From positions 1,736,001 to 1,800,000 of the forward strand of contig NZ_AP022579.1 in NCBI RefSeq assembly GCF_010731295.1: a DNA stretch of 64,000 bases, given 5' to 3'. Numbering within the stretch: the first letter of the stretch is position 1; every line of letters begins with the position of its first letter. This DNA is from Mycolicibacterium boenickei. GTDB taxonomy: Bacteria; Actinomycetota; Actinomycetes; Mycobacteriales; Mycobacteriaceae. The position numbers and the translations under genes are program-made. Positions 1 to 7,462 of the stretch are shown here, piece by piece. A model generated the notes under the pieces. That model was not told the DNA's origin. It saw only the letters and a list, made by a program, of their open reading frames with translations, and did not search any database.

Positions 1-412
1 CGATGCGGCCGAAGCCGTAGAGCACCACATCCCGCGGCCCCTGGGGTTCGCTCTTGTGTTCGCCGGTCACGTCGCTGAGCACCTGCGCGGTGAACTCGGG
101 CACCGACAATCCCTCATCGCTGGCGCGGTAGGCCATGATCAGCAGCCCGAGGTCGATCTTCGACGGACCCAGGTCCAGGTCGGCCAGCGCCTGCAGGAAG
201 GGGAAGGTCTCCTCGACCGACAGTTCGTCACCGCCCACCTGGCGGGCGAACCGGTGGGTCCGCAGGATGCTGATGACAGACTTGTTCACCAGCGAGCGGC
301 TGTGCAGCAGGACTGTCACGCCCTTCGCCCGGTACAGGGTTCCGATGATCGGGATCATCGCCTCCGCGAGTGCTTCTTGGGCATTCCAGTGGGCGAGTTC
401 TGGCGAGTTCAA
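1..412 (-). CDS. Glyceraldehyde-3-phosphate dehydrogenase, GapB-like long form (partial, N-terminal part)
   Basis: Only the first roughly 137 residues are present; the gene runs off the left edge. The translated segment contains HSRSLVNKSVISILRTHRFA, typical of the N-terminal extension of long actinobacterial GapB-type GAPDH (about 480 residues). It ends at LYGFGRI, the start of the Rossmann NAD-binding loop. The protein would interconvert glyceraldehyde-3-phosphate and 1,3-bisphosphoglycerate in the cytosol, probably in the gluconeogenic direction as in Corynebacterium GapB. No ATG precedes the conserved region closely. I chose TTG at 412-410 because an AGGA lies 8 nt upstream; an ATG at codon 23 would cut into conserved sequence. 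The family call is firm, the exact start is not. It diverges from the tail-sheath gene. Confidence 0.8.
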   Translation of the reverse strand, partial: MNSPELAHWNAQEALAEAMIPIIGTLYRAKGVTVLLHSRSLVNKSVISILRTHRFARQVGGDELSVEETFPFLQALADLDLGPSKIDLGLLIMAYRASDEGLSVPEFTAQVLSDVTGEHKSEPQGPRDVVLYGFGRI

Positions 413-576
413 ATCAAGCGTCCTGTGGGTCGGTGTGGGCTGGCCCCTCGGATGAGTAGCGCATCGATGGTAACGATTGTCGGATTTCACAAAACGCCCT
501 GGTAGTGCGGTGAGATCGGCAGTGGCGCAGGTCACAGGTGGAATGATCGGGTGCGGAGGGGCCGAAGGGGATTCTC

Positions 577-1764
577 ATGCCAGGGTTGCAGCAACCTCCC
601 GGTACCGATATCGGGGAGACCGGAGGTGGGGCTCGCGGGGTCACCGGGGTGCCGACATCGATCTGCGCATTCGTGGGGAGCGCGCCGCAGGGCCCGGTCG
701 AAGAACCGGTGCGGGTCACCTCGTTTGCCGAGTTCGACGGCGTTTTCGGGGGACTGTCCGACCGCAGCGGTCTGGGATATGCCGTGCGGGATTTCTTCTT
801 CAACGGCGGCGAATCCGCGATCATCGTCCGCCTGGTCGCGGGCGGCTTGGACGGCAGCGCCCTCGCGGAGCACGACTATGTCGGGGCTGGATTTCACGAT
901 GCCGCAAAAGGCATCTACGCATTGGACAAGGCTGACCTCTTCAATCTGCTGTGCCTGCCGCCGGCAACCCCGGACGGCGACCTGCCGGCGAACGTCTGGG
1001 CGGCCGCGCTCACCTATTGCGTTCAACGCCGAGCCTTCCTGCTCGTGGATCCGCCGGCCGCGGCGACGGTGAGCACCGTCGCGGGCTGGCCGGCCGCCCG
1101 GGGACTGACGGGCGACGCAGCCCGCAACGGCGCGATCTACTTCCCGCGGATTCGACGGCCCGATCCGCTGCGCAACGGCGCGGTCGGGGACTTCGCGGCC
1201 TGCGGCGCGGTGGCCGGGGCGATCGCCCGGACCGATGCCGACCGAGGGGTCTGGAAAGCGCCGGCCAATGTCGCGCTGGCCGGGGTCACCGGATTGACCG
1301 TGGCCGTCAGTGACGTACAGAACGGCACCCTCAACGCCGCGGGGGTCAACTGCCTGCGGACGTTGCCCGGTGCGGGCCCGGTGGTATGGGGTGCCCGCAC
1401 GCTGCGGGGCACCGACGCCGTGGTTGACCAGTTCAAGTTCGTCCCGGTGCGACGGCTGGCGCTCTACCTCGAAGAGTCGGTGTACCGCGGAACCCAATGG
1501 GTGGTGTTCGAGCCCAACGACGAACCGCTGTGGGCACAGATCCGATTGAGTGTCGGCGCATTTCTGCGCGACTTGTACAGGCAAGGCGCGTTTTCGGCGC
1601 CCACCGACCGCGACGCCTACTTCGTGAGCTGCGGCCGCGACACCATGACGCAAGACGACATCGACCACGGCCTGGTCAGCATCACGGTGGCTTTCGCGCC
1701 GCTGAGGCCCTCGGAGTTTGTGATGATCAGGATTCAACATCGGGCAGGGGACCCGACAGGTTAG
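577..1764 (+). CDS. Phage-tail-sheath-like protein (orphan)
   Basis: A 395-residue protein of the contractile tail sheath family found in myophages, R-type pyocins and contractile injection systems. The N-terminal part has GVTGVPTSICAFVGSAPQGP and a DFFFNGGESAIIVRLV segment, both characteristic of sheath N-terminal domains. The C-terminal 110 residues (LALYLEESVYRGTQWVVFEP, then LWAQIRLSVGAFLRDLYRQGAF and VSITVAFAPLRPSEFVMIRI) match the sheath C-terminal domain. Length fits injection-system sheaths better than long phage sheaths. An AAGGGGAT sequence precedes the ATG. No tube, baseplate, spike, ATPase or other tail gene lies on either side; the neighbours are GAPDH and an L,D-transpeptidase. 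The fold assignment is strong, but a function without partners is unknown: relic, component of a dispersed system, or repurposed assembly protein. Confidence 0.85.
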   Translation: MPGLQQPPGTDIGETGGGARGVTGVPTSICAFVGSAPQGPVEEPVRVTSFAEFDGVFGGLSDRSGLGYAVRDFFFNGGESAIIVRLVAGGLDGSALAEHDYVGAGFHDAAKGIYALDKADLFNLLCLPPATPDGDLPANVWAAALTYCVQRRAFLLVDPPAAATVSTVAGWPAARGLTGDAARNGAIYFPRIRRPDPLRNGAVGDFAACGAVAGAIARTDADRGVWKAPANVALAGVTGLTVAVSDVQNGTLNAAGVNCLRTLPGAGPVVWGARTLRGTDAVVDQFKFVPVRRLALYLEESVYRGTQWVVFEPNDEPLWAQIRLSVGAFLRDLYRQGAFSAPTDRDAYFVSCGRDTMTQDDIDHGLVSITVAFAPLRPSEFVMIRIQHRAGDPTG

Positions 1765-1798
1765 GCCGCACGCGTGCGTTCGTCTCGCGCGTACACCG

Positions 1799-2737
1799 TC
1801 ATCGCAGGGCGCTGCCCTCGAGCCACTTTTCCCACGTGACGCTCCAGTCGCCGTTCTGCCAGATCGGCAATGGCTCCCCGCCGGTGTTGCGTACTTCGAA
1901 GACATCTCCGGGTTGGGAGAATTCGTAGAACCACCGGCTGTTGTCGGCGTTGACGTTGAGGCAGCCGTGCGACGTGTTCGTCTTGCCTTGCGCCCAGATC
2001 GTGCTGTCGAGTTGGTGGACGTAGATCCCGCTGTTGGTGAGCCGTACCGCATTGTTGACGGTCACCTTGTACCCGAGTCGTGAATCGACAGGAAGCCCGT
2101 AGGTGGAGGAGTCCATGACGACGGTGTCGGCTTTGTCCATCACCGTGTAGACGCCGGGCTGGGTCCAGAACGAAATCGTCTTACCTGCAACGGTTTCTGA
2201 TCCGCCCATACCCATGGATGTCGGAATGGTGCGGACCAGCTCGTCATTGCGGTAGACGCGGATCTGCTTGGTCGCGTCGTCGGCGATGGAGACGTGGGAT
2301 TCTCCGATGCGGAAAGTAACGGCGCCATCCGTGCTTTGGCTGCTCCCGGACGCGACGACCTCGGTGCCCGGGCGGTAGTAGCTCTGCGGTCGCCAGTGGG
2401 CGCGCTGGTTGTCCATCCAGTACCAGGAGCCATCAACCGGCGGAACGGTCTTGACGGACAGCTGTTTCTCTGCGGCAGCGCGGTCGGCAACCGGTCCGTC
2501 GAAGTGGGCCACGATGACGGTGCCGACACCGTAGGTCCCGCCGTCGACCAGCTTGGCGCCTGACGTCGTGGTGAAGTTGACCTGCGCCTTCTCGCTTGAA
2601 GTGGCCAATGTGTAGGCGGCGCGGTGGGCGGAGGGGGCCTGGGAGGGCCACGCGCTCGCGCCGAAGGTGGCGACAAGGATCAGGGCGAGTACCGAGAGGA
2701 TTGGTGCTGCCCTCTTGTGGGGTGAACTCGCCGACAT
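1799..2737 (-). CDS. L,D-transpeptidase (YkuD domain), exported
   Basis: This is a 312-residue peptidoglycan cross-linking enzyme forming 3-3 bonds outside the membrane. An N-terminal hydrophobic segment (ILSVLALILVATFGASA) is a signal or anchor. An Ig-like domain follows (about residues 45-145), containing the WYWMDNQRAHWRP element seen in mycobacterial Ldts. The YkuD catalytic domain follows, with YVHQLDS and then NTSHGCLNVN; Cys of SHGC is the nucleophile. A C-terminal W-rich tail (WQNGDWSVTWEKW) is typical of the family. I chose the ATG preceded by GGGAG at 7 nt; an in-frame ATG five codons upstream is possible. It diverges from the DsbA-like gene across a perfect operator palindrome, which suggests co-regulation by the nearby BlaI. 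Confidence 0.9.
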   Translation of the reverse strand: MSASSPHKRAAPILSVLALILVATFGASAWPSQAPSAHRAAYTLATSSEKAQVNFTTTSGAKLVDGGTYGVGTVIVAHFDGPVADRAAAEKQLSVKTVPPVDGSWYWMDNQRAHWRPQSYYRPGTEVVASGSSQSTDGAVTFRIGESHVSIADDATKQIRVYRNDELVRTIPTSMGMGGSETVAGKTISFWTQPGVYTVMDKADTVVMDSSTYGLPVDSRLGYKVTVNNAVRLTNSGIYVHQLDSTIWAQGKTNTSHGCLNVNADNSRWFYEFSQPGDVFEVRNTGGEPLPIWQNGDWSVTWEKWLEGSALR

Positions 2738-2792
2738 GCCGGGGTCTCCCATCTGTTCCTGCGCGCTGGTGACGCGGTGTGCTAGAACGGAA

Positions 2793-2817
2793 TACGTAGC
2801 TACGGCGTAGCTACGTA
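2793..2817. promoter_or_regulatory. Perfect inverted repeat, probable BlaI operator
   Basis: TACGTAGCTAC and its exact reverse complement GTAGCTACGTA flank a GGC spacer in the divergent gap between the L,D-transpeptidase and the DsbA-like gene. GCTAC occurs twice with an 11-nt period, followed by GTAGGTTTGAGGC. Nearly the same arrangement precedes the blaI-like gene at 4490-4518. Known mycobacterial BlaI sites are built on TACTACA/TGTAGTA-like halves, to which this is similar. Binding is inferred. Confidence 0.7.
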
Positions 2818-2844
2818 GGTTTGAGGCTAGCATGGAGGTGCGCA

Positions 2845-3588
2845 GTGGGTGGACGGCGAGAGAATGTCAACAGGGACCTCATCTTCATCGGAGGACTCGT
2901 TGTCATTGCGGCTGCGCTGATTGCCTACCTGCTGATACGTCCGGACAACGACGCGGTCTCCGCCGCACCCGCCGCAGGCACTTCGGTGACATCTCTGTCC
3001 GACGCCGATGCGTCTGGCGGCAGCGTCGATGGACGACGGCCTCCCGTGGAGCGTCGCCAGGCGGGTGACCCCCTTGCGTTGGGCGCACCCGACGCGCCAG
3101 TGGCACTGGTGGTGTTCTCCGACTATCGATGCCCGTTCTGCGCCAAGTTCAGCCGTGACATCGAGCCCGAGCTCGTCAAGCGCTACGTCGATGCGGGTCG
3201 ACTCCGCATCGAGTGGCGCGACTTCCCGATCTTCGGCCCGCAGTCGATGTCAGCGGCACGTGCCGGACGTGCGGCAGCCGAACAGGGCAAGTTCTGGGAG
3301 TTCAACCGAGCCGTCTACGCCGCCGCGCCGGAGCGGTCGAAGGCAGACCTGACAGACGAGGCCCTGATCGAGTTCGCAAGGAAGGCAGGCGTTCCCGATA
3401 TCGGCAGATTCACCGCCGGCATGCGCGGAAACACCTTTGACTCCGCCATCAACGCCGATCTGGCGCGGGGCACGGCGATCGGCGTGCCCAGCACACCGGC
3501 GTTCCTGATCAACGATGTGCCGATGCTCGGCGCGCAGCCCACCGAAGATTTCGTCCGCGCCATCGACGGTGCCCTGGCCGCCCGATGA
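2845..3588 (+). CDS. DsbA-like thiol:disulfide oxidoreductase, membrane-anchored
   Basis: A 247-residue thioredoxin-fold protein. It has one N-terminal membrane anchor (LIFIGGLVVIAAALIAYLLI), a low-complexity linker, then a DsbA-type domain with FSDYRCPFCAKF (CPFC active site) and a late cis-Pro loop (GVPSTPAFLIN). It would act on extracytoplasmic cysteines. The GTG start is set by GGAGG six nucleotides upstream; an earlier in-frame TTG at 2821 overlaps the operator region and is unlikely. Its last codons overlap the CcdA-like gene in ATGA, so the two are translationally coupled. Together they form an export-side thiol redox relay: the CcdA-like protein would carry electrons across the membrane and this protein would use them. 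The adjacent Cys-dependent transpeptidase is an obvious candidate client. Confidence 0.87.
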   Translation: MGGRRENVNRDLIFIGGLVVIAAALIAYLLIRPDNDAVSAAPAAGTSVTSLSDADASGGSVDGRRPPVERRQAGDPLALGAPDAPVALVVFSDYRCPFCAKFSRDIEPELVKRYVDAGRLRIEWRDFPIFGPQSMSAARAGRAAAEQGKFWEFNRAVYAAAPERSKADLTDEALIEFARKAGVPDIGRFTAGMRGNTFDSAINADLARGTAIGVPSTPAFLINDVPMLGAQPTEDFVRAIDGALAAR

Positions 3589-4481
3589 GCGGCATCGGTC
3601 TACTGGGAGCCTTCCTCGGTGGGTTGGCTTCCCTGCTCAGTCCCTGTTCGGCCCTGCTCCTGCCGTCGTTCTTCGCCTACGCCTTCGATCGGGCGCACCT
3701 GTTGATCCGCCGCACGCTCGTGTTCTGGGTGGGACTCTGCGCGGTGTTGGTGCCCCTGGGGGCCGGTGTTGGGATGCTGGGCAGCGCGGTCACGCGTTAT
3801 CGGAGTGAAATGACCGTGATCGGTGGGCTGGTGCTGATCGCGTTCGGGTTGATGACGTTGCTGGGCAAGGGATTCGGTCTCTCATTCGTGCAACGGGCGA
3901 TGGGGCGGATCAACATTTCCGGCTCCGTCTCGGTATTCGTGCTGGGAGCTGTGTACGGACTGGCCGGCTTCTGCGCCGGTCCACTGCTCGGCGCGGTCCT
4001 GACCATGTCGGCCATGGGTGCGGACCCGGCCTATGGGGCACTGCTGATGGCCGTCTACGCACTGGGGATGGCGGCGCCGTTGTTCCTGCTCGCATGGTTG
4101 TGGGACCGCTTCAACCTGTCGAAGCGGACCTGGCTCCGGGGGCGACCGGTGCGTCTCGGCCCGCTGCAGACACACACCACCTCCCTGCTCACCGGGGCGG
4201 CGTTCATCGTGCTCGGTGGGATGTTCCTGTTCACCGACGGCACCGCGAATCTCGGTGGCGTGCTTTCCGTCGACGCGCAGTACGACCTGCAGGTGTGGCT
4301 GGGGCGACTGTCGTCCAGCGTCGGCGACGCCTGGCTGATCTTGGGCGTGGTGGTGGCACTCATCCTGTGGCGGTCAATTCGATTGTGGCGGCGGCGTACC
4401 CGTACGCGAACCGGCGTTGCGGAGTCTGACGACGTGGGCGTCGGTTCCCGGGCCACCGGGATCGGGAGCACGACGCAATGA
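3585..4481 (+). CDS. CcdA/DsbD-type transmembrane electron-transfer protein
   Basis: A 298-residue polytopic membrane protein of the cytochrome c biogenesis CcdA family. The two membrane cysteines expected for the family are present: LASLLSPCSALLLPSFF in the first helix and LAGFCAGPLLGAVL in a central helix. Further hydrophobic helices cover most of the protein up to a basic, charged C-terminus (LWRRRTRTRTG). It starts inside the stop of the DsbA-like gene (ATGA). No haem or cytochrome c assembly genes (resB, resC) are nearby, so a role in reducing an exported thioredoxin-fold partner is more likely than cytochrome maturation. Confidence 0.87.
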   Translation: MSGIGLLGAFLGGLASLLSPCSALLLPSFFAYAFDRAHLLIRRTLVFWVGLCAVLVPLGAGVGMLGSAVTRYRSEMTVIGGLVLIAFGLMTLLGKGFGLSFVQRAMGRINISGSVSVFVLGAVYGLAGFCAGPLLGAVLTMSAMGADPAYGALLMAVYALGMAAPLFLLAWLWDRFNLSKRTWLRGRPVRLGPLQTHTTSLLTGAAFIVLGGMFLFTDGTANLGGVLSVDAQYDLQVWLGRLSSSVGDAWLILGVVVALILWRSIRLWRRRTRTRTGVAESDDVGVGSRATGIGSTTQ

Positions 4482-4489
4482 GCGGAGCA

Positions 4490-4518
4490 GCTACTATCGC
4501 GCTACATAGGTTTGACGC
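4490..4518. promoter_or_regulatory. Second BlaI-type operator/promoter region upstream of blaI-like gene
   Basis: GCTACTATCGC is followed by GCTACATAGG and then TTTGACGC. The paired GCTAC boxes have the same 11-nt period as at 2799-2814, and the downstream stretch GCTAC(A/G)TAGGTTTGA(C/G)GC is almost identical in both places. The site lies about 45 bp before the blaI start, as expected for autoregulation. The symmetry is weaker than in the first site. Confidence 0.6.
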
Positions 4519-4560
4519 GCGAGGCCGGAACACGGTGCCGGCATACCTTGGCGGGCGGTA

Positions 4561-4941
4561 ATGGTTATGGGAATAACGGGATTTGGCGATCTCGAAGCTG
4601 TGGTGATGGAAGTGCTCTGGTCACGTACCGAGCCGTCCACGGTACGCAGCGTGCACGATGAGCTCGTCACCAAACGTCAGATCGCCTACACCACGGTCAT
4701 GTCGACGATGGACAACCTGTTTCGCAAGGGCTGGCTGCAGCGGGAGAAGGTCGGTCTGGCCTACAGCTATCGGCCGGTGATGAGCCGCGAGGAACACTCC
4801 GCGCAGCTCATGCGCACCGTGTTCGAGTCCGGTGGTGACAGCGAGCTGATCCTCAACTTCTTTCTCGAGCAGATCGTCGACGACGACTCGACCAAGCTGC
4901 GGCAGGCGCTCAAGCGGTTCACCGAGGGGCGGTCACGATGA
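4561..4941 (+). CDS. BlaI/MecI/CopY family transcriptional repressor
   Basis: A 126-residue winged-helix repressor. LEAVVMEVLWSRTEPSTVRS opens the DNA-binding domain and YTTVMSTMDNLFRKGWLQRE is the family's recognition helix and turn. The C-terminal half (SAQLMRTVFE, LILNFFLEQIVDD) is the dimerisation region where MecI/BlaI proteins are cleaved. Either ATG at 4561 or ATG at 4567 could be used. It overlaps the M56 peptidase gene in ATGA, the usual blaI-blaR arrangement; in M. tuberculosis Rv1846c-Rv1845c is the equivalent pair. It probably represses both its own operon and the divergent L,D-transpeptidase/DsbA/CcdA genes through the matching operators. Confidence 0.9.
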   Translation: MVMGITGFGDLEAVVMEVLWSRTEPSTVRSVHDELVTKRQIAYTTVMSTMDNLFRKGWLQREKVGLAYSYRPVMSREEHSAQLMRTVFESGGDSELILNFFLEQIVDDDSTKLRQALKRFTEGRSR

Positions 4942-5876
4942 ACGCGGTCACGTTTCTCCTCGGCTATGCGATGGCGTTGAGCTGGTTGGCTCCGGTGTTG
5001 TTCACCGGCCGGATCTCGGCCGGCATTCATCCGAGGCTTTCGGTGGCAAGCTGGTTGGTGGTCGTGGCGACCGCGTCATTCGCCTGGGTGGCGGCGCTGG
5101 TGATCCTGATCGTGGGTGCCGCCCACAGCCTGATCACGCGCAGCGCACCGACGTTCTGCGTCGAGACATTGGGGATCGCCAGCGCGGTGACGCTACCGCC
5201 CACCGTGGCCACGGTTTTGGTCGTCGCACTGCTCGCAGTCACTGCCGCGGTGGCGACCAACACCACCCGCCGTGTGATCGTCACGTTGTACAAGACGCGG
5301 CGCGCCAATCGCCGACACGTGGAAGCGGTCCGGATCATCGGCAGGCCCACCGACCACCCCGGCGTCGTCGCCATCACCGCCGGCCAACCGACGGCCTACT
5401 GCGTATCCGGTGGCCGGCAGCGCGCGATCGTCGTCACGACCGCCGCCCTGGAGTTGCTGAATCCACCGGAGCTGGCCGCGGTCCTGGCCCACGAGCGGGC
5501 ACACCTGCGCGGCCGTCATCACCATGTCATCGCGATCCTGGGTACCCTCGCCGCGGCGTTGCCGCGGCTTCCCCTGATGCGGGCGGCTGCGCGGTCTGTA
5601 CCGGTCCTACTAGAGATGTGTGCCGACGATGCGGCCAGCCGCAGGCACGGCCGTGAGCCGCTGCTGGCCGGTCTCGTCACGTTGAGCACCCGGCTGCGCC
5701 TGCCCGACGGTGTGCTCGCCGCCGCCGGTACCGCGGTGACCGATCGGGTCACCCGCCTCATGCAACCCCGGCGGTCGATTCGGTGGCATCCGCAGTCGCT
5801 GACGATGTTGCTCATCATCGCCGGGACTGCCGCTGCCCCGGCCTTCGCGCTCACGTTGTGCGCGCTCCAGCCGTAA
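4938..5876 (+). CDS. M56 family membrane metallopeptidase, BlaR1-like without penicillin-binding domain
   Basis: A 312-residue integral membrane zinc peptidase. HERAH in LAAVLAHERAHLRGRHHH is the HExxH-type zinc site, followed by EMCADDAASR, which supplies the third ligand region. Four or so hydrophobic segments lie at about residues 1-20, 35-62, 78-110 and 285-305. The protein ends after the last helix, so the extracellular penicillin-sensing domain of staphylococcal BlaR1/MecR1 is missing, as in the mycobacterial homologue Rv1845c. It would relieve BlaI repression by triggering proteolysis, but its signal is unknown. It is coupled to blaI by an ATGA overlap. Confidence 0.87.
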   Translation: MNAVTFLLGYAMALSWLAPVLFTGRISAGIHPRLSVASWLVVVATASFAWVAALVILIVGAAHSLITRSAPTFCVETLGIASAVTLPPTVATVLVVALLAVTAAVATNTTRRVIVTLYKTRRANRRHVEAVRIIGRPTDHPGVVAITAGQPTAYCVSGGRQRAIVVTTAALELLNPPELAAVLAHERAHLRGRHHHVIAILGTLAAALPRLPLMRAAARSVPVLLEMCADDAASRRHGREPLLAGLVTLSTRLRLPDGVLAAAGTAVTDRVTRLMQPRRSIRWHPQSLTMLLIIAGTAAAPAFALTLCALQP

Positions 5877-5887
5877 TCGGATCGCGG

Positions 5888-6307
5888 TCAGATATCGCCG
5901 CTGCTGCTCGGCCCGGTGCGGGGGCCGTAGCGTTCGGCATACGCCTGGTGGATATGCGCGTTCTTCTTGCGTGACAGCTCGTCGAGCAGGGCCGGGTTCA
6001 GGCCGTGCTTGACGAGCATGTGACGACGCCACACCTTGTTCAGCGCGTGGGAGAAGTACACGAACGGGATGAAGATGGGCACCGTCATGCTGGCGTGCAG
6101 GTAGAGCGACATCGGGATGAACCAGATCGGTGCCAGGACGAGGATCGCCGGGATCGCGACGCGAACCATCATCCGGATGGTGGCGCCCGGACCCGCCAGG
6201 TCGTTGGCCACCCAGTCGCGCATCGAGTCGGGTAGCCGCTTGCCGTAGCAGTACCCGATGTACTGCAGTGGGCCCGGTTTGGTGCGTGGGGCTTGGCCGG
6301 TGGGCAT
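5888..6307 (-). CDS. DUF5313 family membrane protein
   Basis: A 139-residue mycobacterial protein of unknown function. LQYIGYCYGKRLPDSMRDWV, shared almost exactly with the paralogue at 37755-38183, opens the domain. Two hydrophobic segments follow (AIPAILVLAPIWFIPMSLYL, VPIFIPFVYFSHAL), then NKVWRRHMLVKHGLNP and a soluble charged tail ending in GPRTGPSSSG. It diverges from an ArsR-type regulator with an inverted repeat between them, so it is probably that regulator's target. The start is the ATG immediately before TGQAPRTKP; longer in-frame extensions cross the operator and are rejected. Confidence 0.8.
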   Translation of the reverse strand: MPTGQAPRTKPGPLQYIGYCYGKRLPDSMRDWVANDLAGPGATIRMMVRVAIPAILVLAPIWFIPMSLYLHASMTVPIFIPFVYFSHALNKVWRRHMLVKHGLNPALLDELSRKKNAHIHQAYAERYGPRTGPSSSGDI

Positions 6308-6329
6308 TGCTGAAGGGTAACGGTCGCTA

Positions 6330-6359
6330 TGATGGATTGCGAATTTCATCAATCCGTCA
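6330..6359. promoter_or_regulatory. Inverted repeat in the DUF5313/ArsR divergent promoter
   Basis: TGATGGATTG and CAATCCGTCA (9 of 10 positions complementary) flank a 10-nt AT-rich spacer between the two divergent genes. Size and position fit an ArsR-type dimer site. Confidence 0.55.
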
Positions 6360-6371
6360 ATCATTGGGGCA

Positions 6372-6752
6372 GTGGTGACCGACAGCGTCCTGGATGGTCC
6401 CGAGCGGCCGTTGTACGAGATCAAGGCCAATCTGTTCAAGGCGTTGGCGCACCCGGCGCGGATCCGGGTGCTGGAGATCTTGTCCGTGAGCCAGGAACCC
6501 ACTCCGGTCAGTGCGATCCTGGCTGCCACCGATATCGAGCCGACCCTGCTGTCCCAGCATCTCGCGGTCCTCAAGCGTCATCACGTGGTCAGTGGGCATC
6601 GCGTCGGCAATGCGGTGTACTACACGCTCGCACACCCGAAGATCGCCGAACTGCTCCGCATCGCCCGCACCTTCCTGGCCGACACCCTCGCGGCCCAGCA
6701 CGATCAGCTCGAGGCCGTCGGCTCGCTGCCGCCGATCGGAACCGCTCGATAG
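6372..6752 (+). CDS. ArsR-type winged-helix transcriptional regulator
   Basis: A 126-residue protein. NLFKALAHPARIRVLEIL is the classic ArsR first-helix signature, and SQHLAVLKRHHVVSGHRVGN with VYYTLAHP covers the recognition helix and wing. The metal-binding ELCVCDL-type motif is absent (the equivalent is TPVSAILAATD) and there is no cysteine, so it is not an obvious metal sensor. Two consecutive GTG codons (6372, 6375) are possible starts. It is divergent from DUF5313 and ends directly against the convergent thioredoxin-fold gene. Confidence 0.87.
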   Translation: MVTDSVLDGPERPLYEIKANLFKALAHPARIRVLEILSVSQEPTPVSAILAATDIEPTLLSQHLAVLKRHHVVSGHRVGNAVYYTLAHPKIAELLRIARTFLADTLAAQHDQLEAVGSLPPIGTAR

Positions 6753-7439
6753 TCAGCGCGGCAGGCGATCGAGCCAATCGGAGTTTCCGTCGACCGATTC
6801 GCCATCGATGACCACCATCGGCACCCCGGAGTCGGGGAGGGCCCGCAGCAGCGGCAGGTTGTTGGCGGCGATGGCATGCCCGTCGAAGGGGACGGGCAGC
6901 CCCAGCTTGATCATGTCCTGCGCTGACGGCGGCGCGCCTGCGCGATCGGCCAGCCCGGCGAGTTGATCGTTGCTCAGATCGGTCGAGCCTTTCTCCTTCG
7001 GCTGCTGATCGGCGGAGAAGATCTGCTCGATGAACTGCCAGGTGACGTCGCTCGATTTCGAGTGATCAGCGACGATGAACGCGGCGTAGATCGCGCGGCT
7101 GTCGTAAGTTCCACTGGCCGAGTACTTTTCGAGAAAATTGACCAGCCGCAGGTTGATGTGGAGCTGTCCTGCCTCGATGCGGCGGCCGATCTCGGCGCCC
7201 TGCTCGCGGACCATCTTCCCGCTGTATGGGCAGAGCGGATCCAGGTACAGGTCGATCTGTCCCGGGGCGGCCGGGTCGCCGAGGGAGAGCGCATCCCCGG
7301 CCGGTGACGCCTCCGCCGCGTACGCGCGTCCGGCGCCGGGCCCCCACACCAGAACCGACGCCAGCAGGCCCAACATCACCGCGATGGCAATCGAGGTACT
7401 CGTCGGCCGGTGCGCGGATCTGGTTCGTGTGTGGCTCAT
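6753..7439 (-). CDS. Exported thioredoxin-fold (DsbA family) protein with CPYS active site
   Basis: About 228 residues. A positively charged N-terminus and hydrophobic segment (IAIAVMLGLLASVLVWGPGAG) end in an AYA-AEA signal-peptidase-like site. The mature part has IDLYLDPLCPYSGKMVREQG, where a DsbA/DsbG-type CxxC is expected; here the second cysteine is serine. A VPMVVIDGE cis-Pro loop is present near the C-terminus. A single-cysteine site argues against a simple dithiol oxidase and favours an isomerase-like, mixed-disulfide or non-redox role. The start at 7439 is one of two closely spaced ATGs (the other is 7448). It may be co-transcribed with the TetR gene upstream. Confidence 0.8.
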   Translation of the reverse strand: MSHTRTRSAHRPTSTSIAIAVMLGLLASVLVWGPGAGRAYAAEASPAGDALSLGDPAAPGQIDLYLDPLCPYSGKMVREQGAEIGRRIEAGQLHINLRLVNFLEKYSASGTYDSRAIYAAFIVADHSKSSDVTWQFIEQIFSADQQPKEKGSTDLSNDQLAGLADRAGAPPSAQDMIKLGLPVPFDGHAIAANNLPLLRALPDSGVPMVVIDGESVDGNSDWLDRLPR

Positions 7440-7462
7440 GGGCTCCATGATGTCTGAACGGA

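Noticed and set aside
577..1764. Prophage or injection-system cluster around the sheath gene
   Set aside because: No tube, baseplate, capsid, lysis or integrase gene is on either side; composition is like the chromosome.
532..2052. Long minus-strand frame across the sheath gene
   Set aside because: It lies opposite the sheath and overlaps the L,D-transpeptidase, is Arg-rich with no domain, and is a shadow of high-GC codon bias.
3585..4481. Cytochrome c maturation operon
   Set aside because: Only a CcdA-like protein is present; ResB/ResC and haem-handling genes are absent, and neighbours point to cell-wall redox control.
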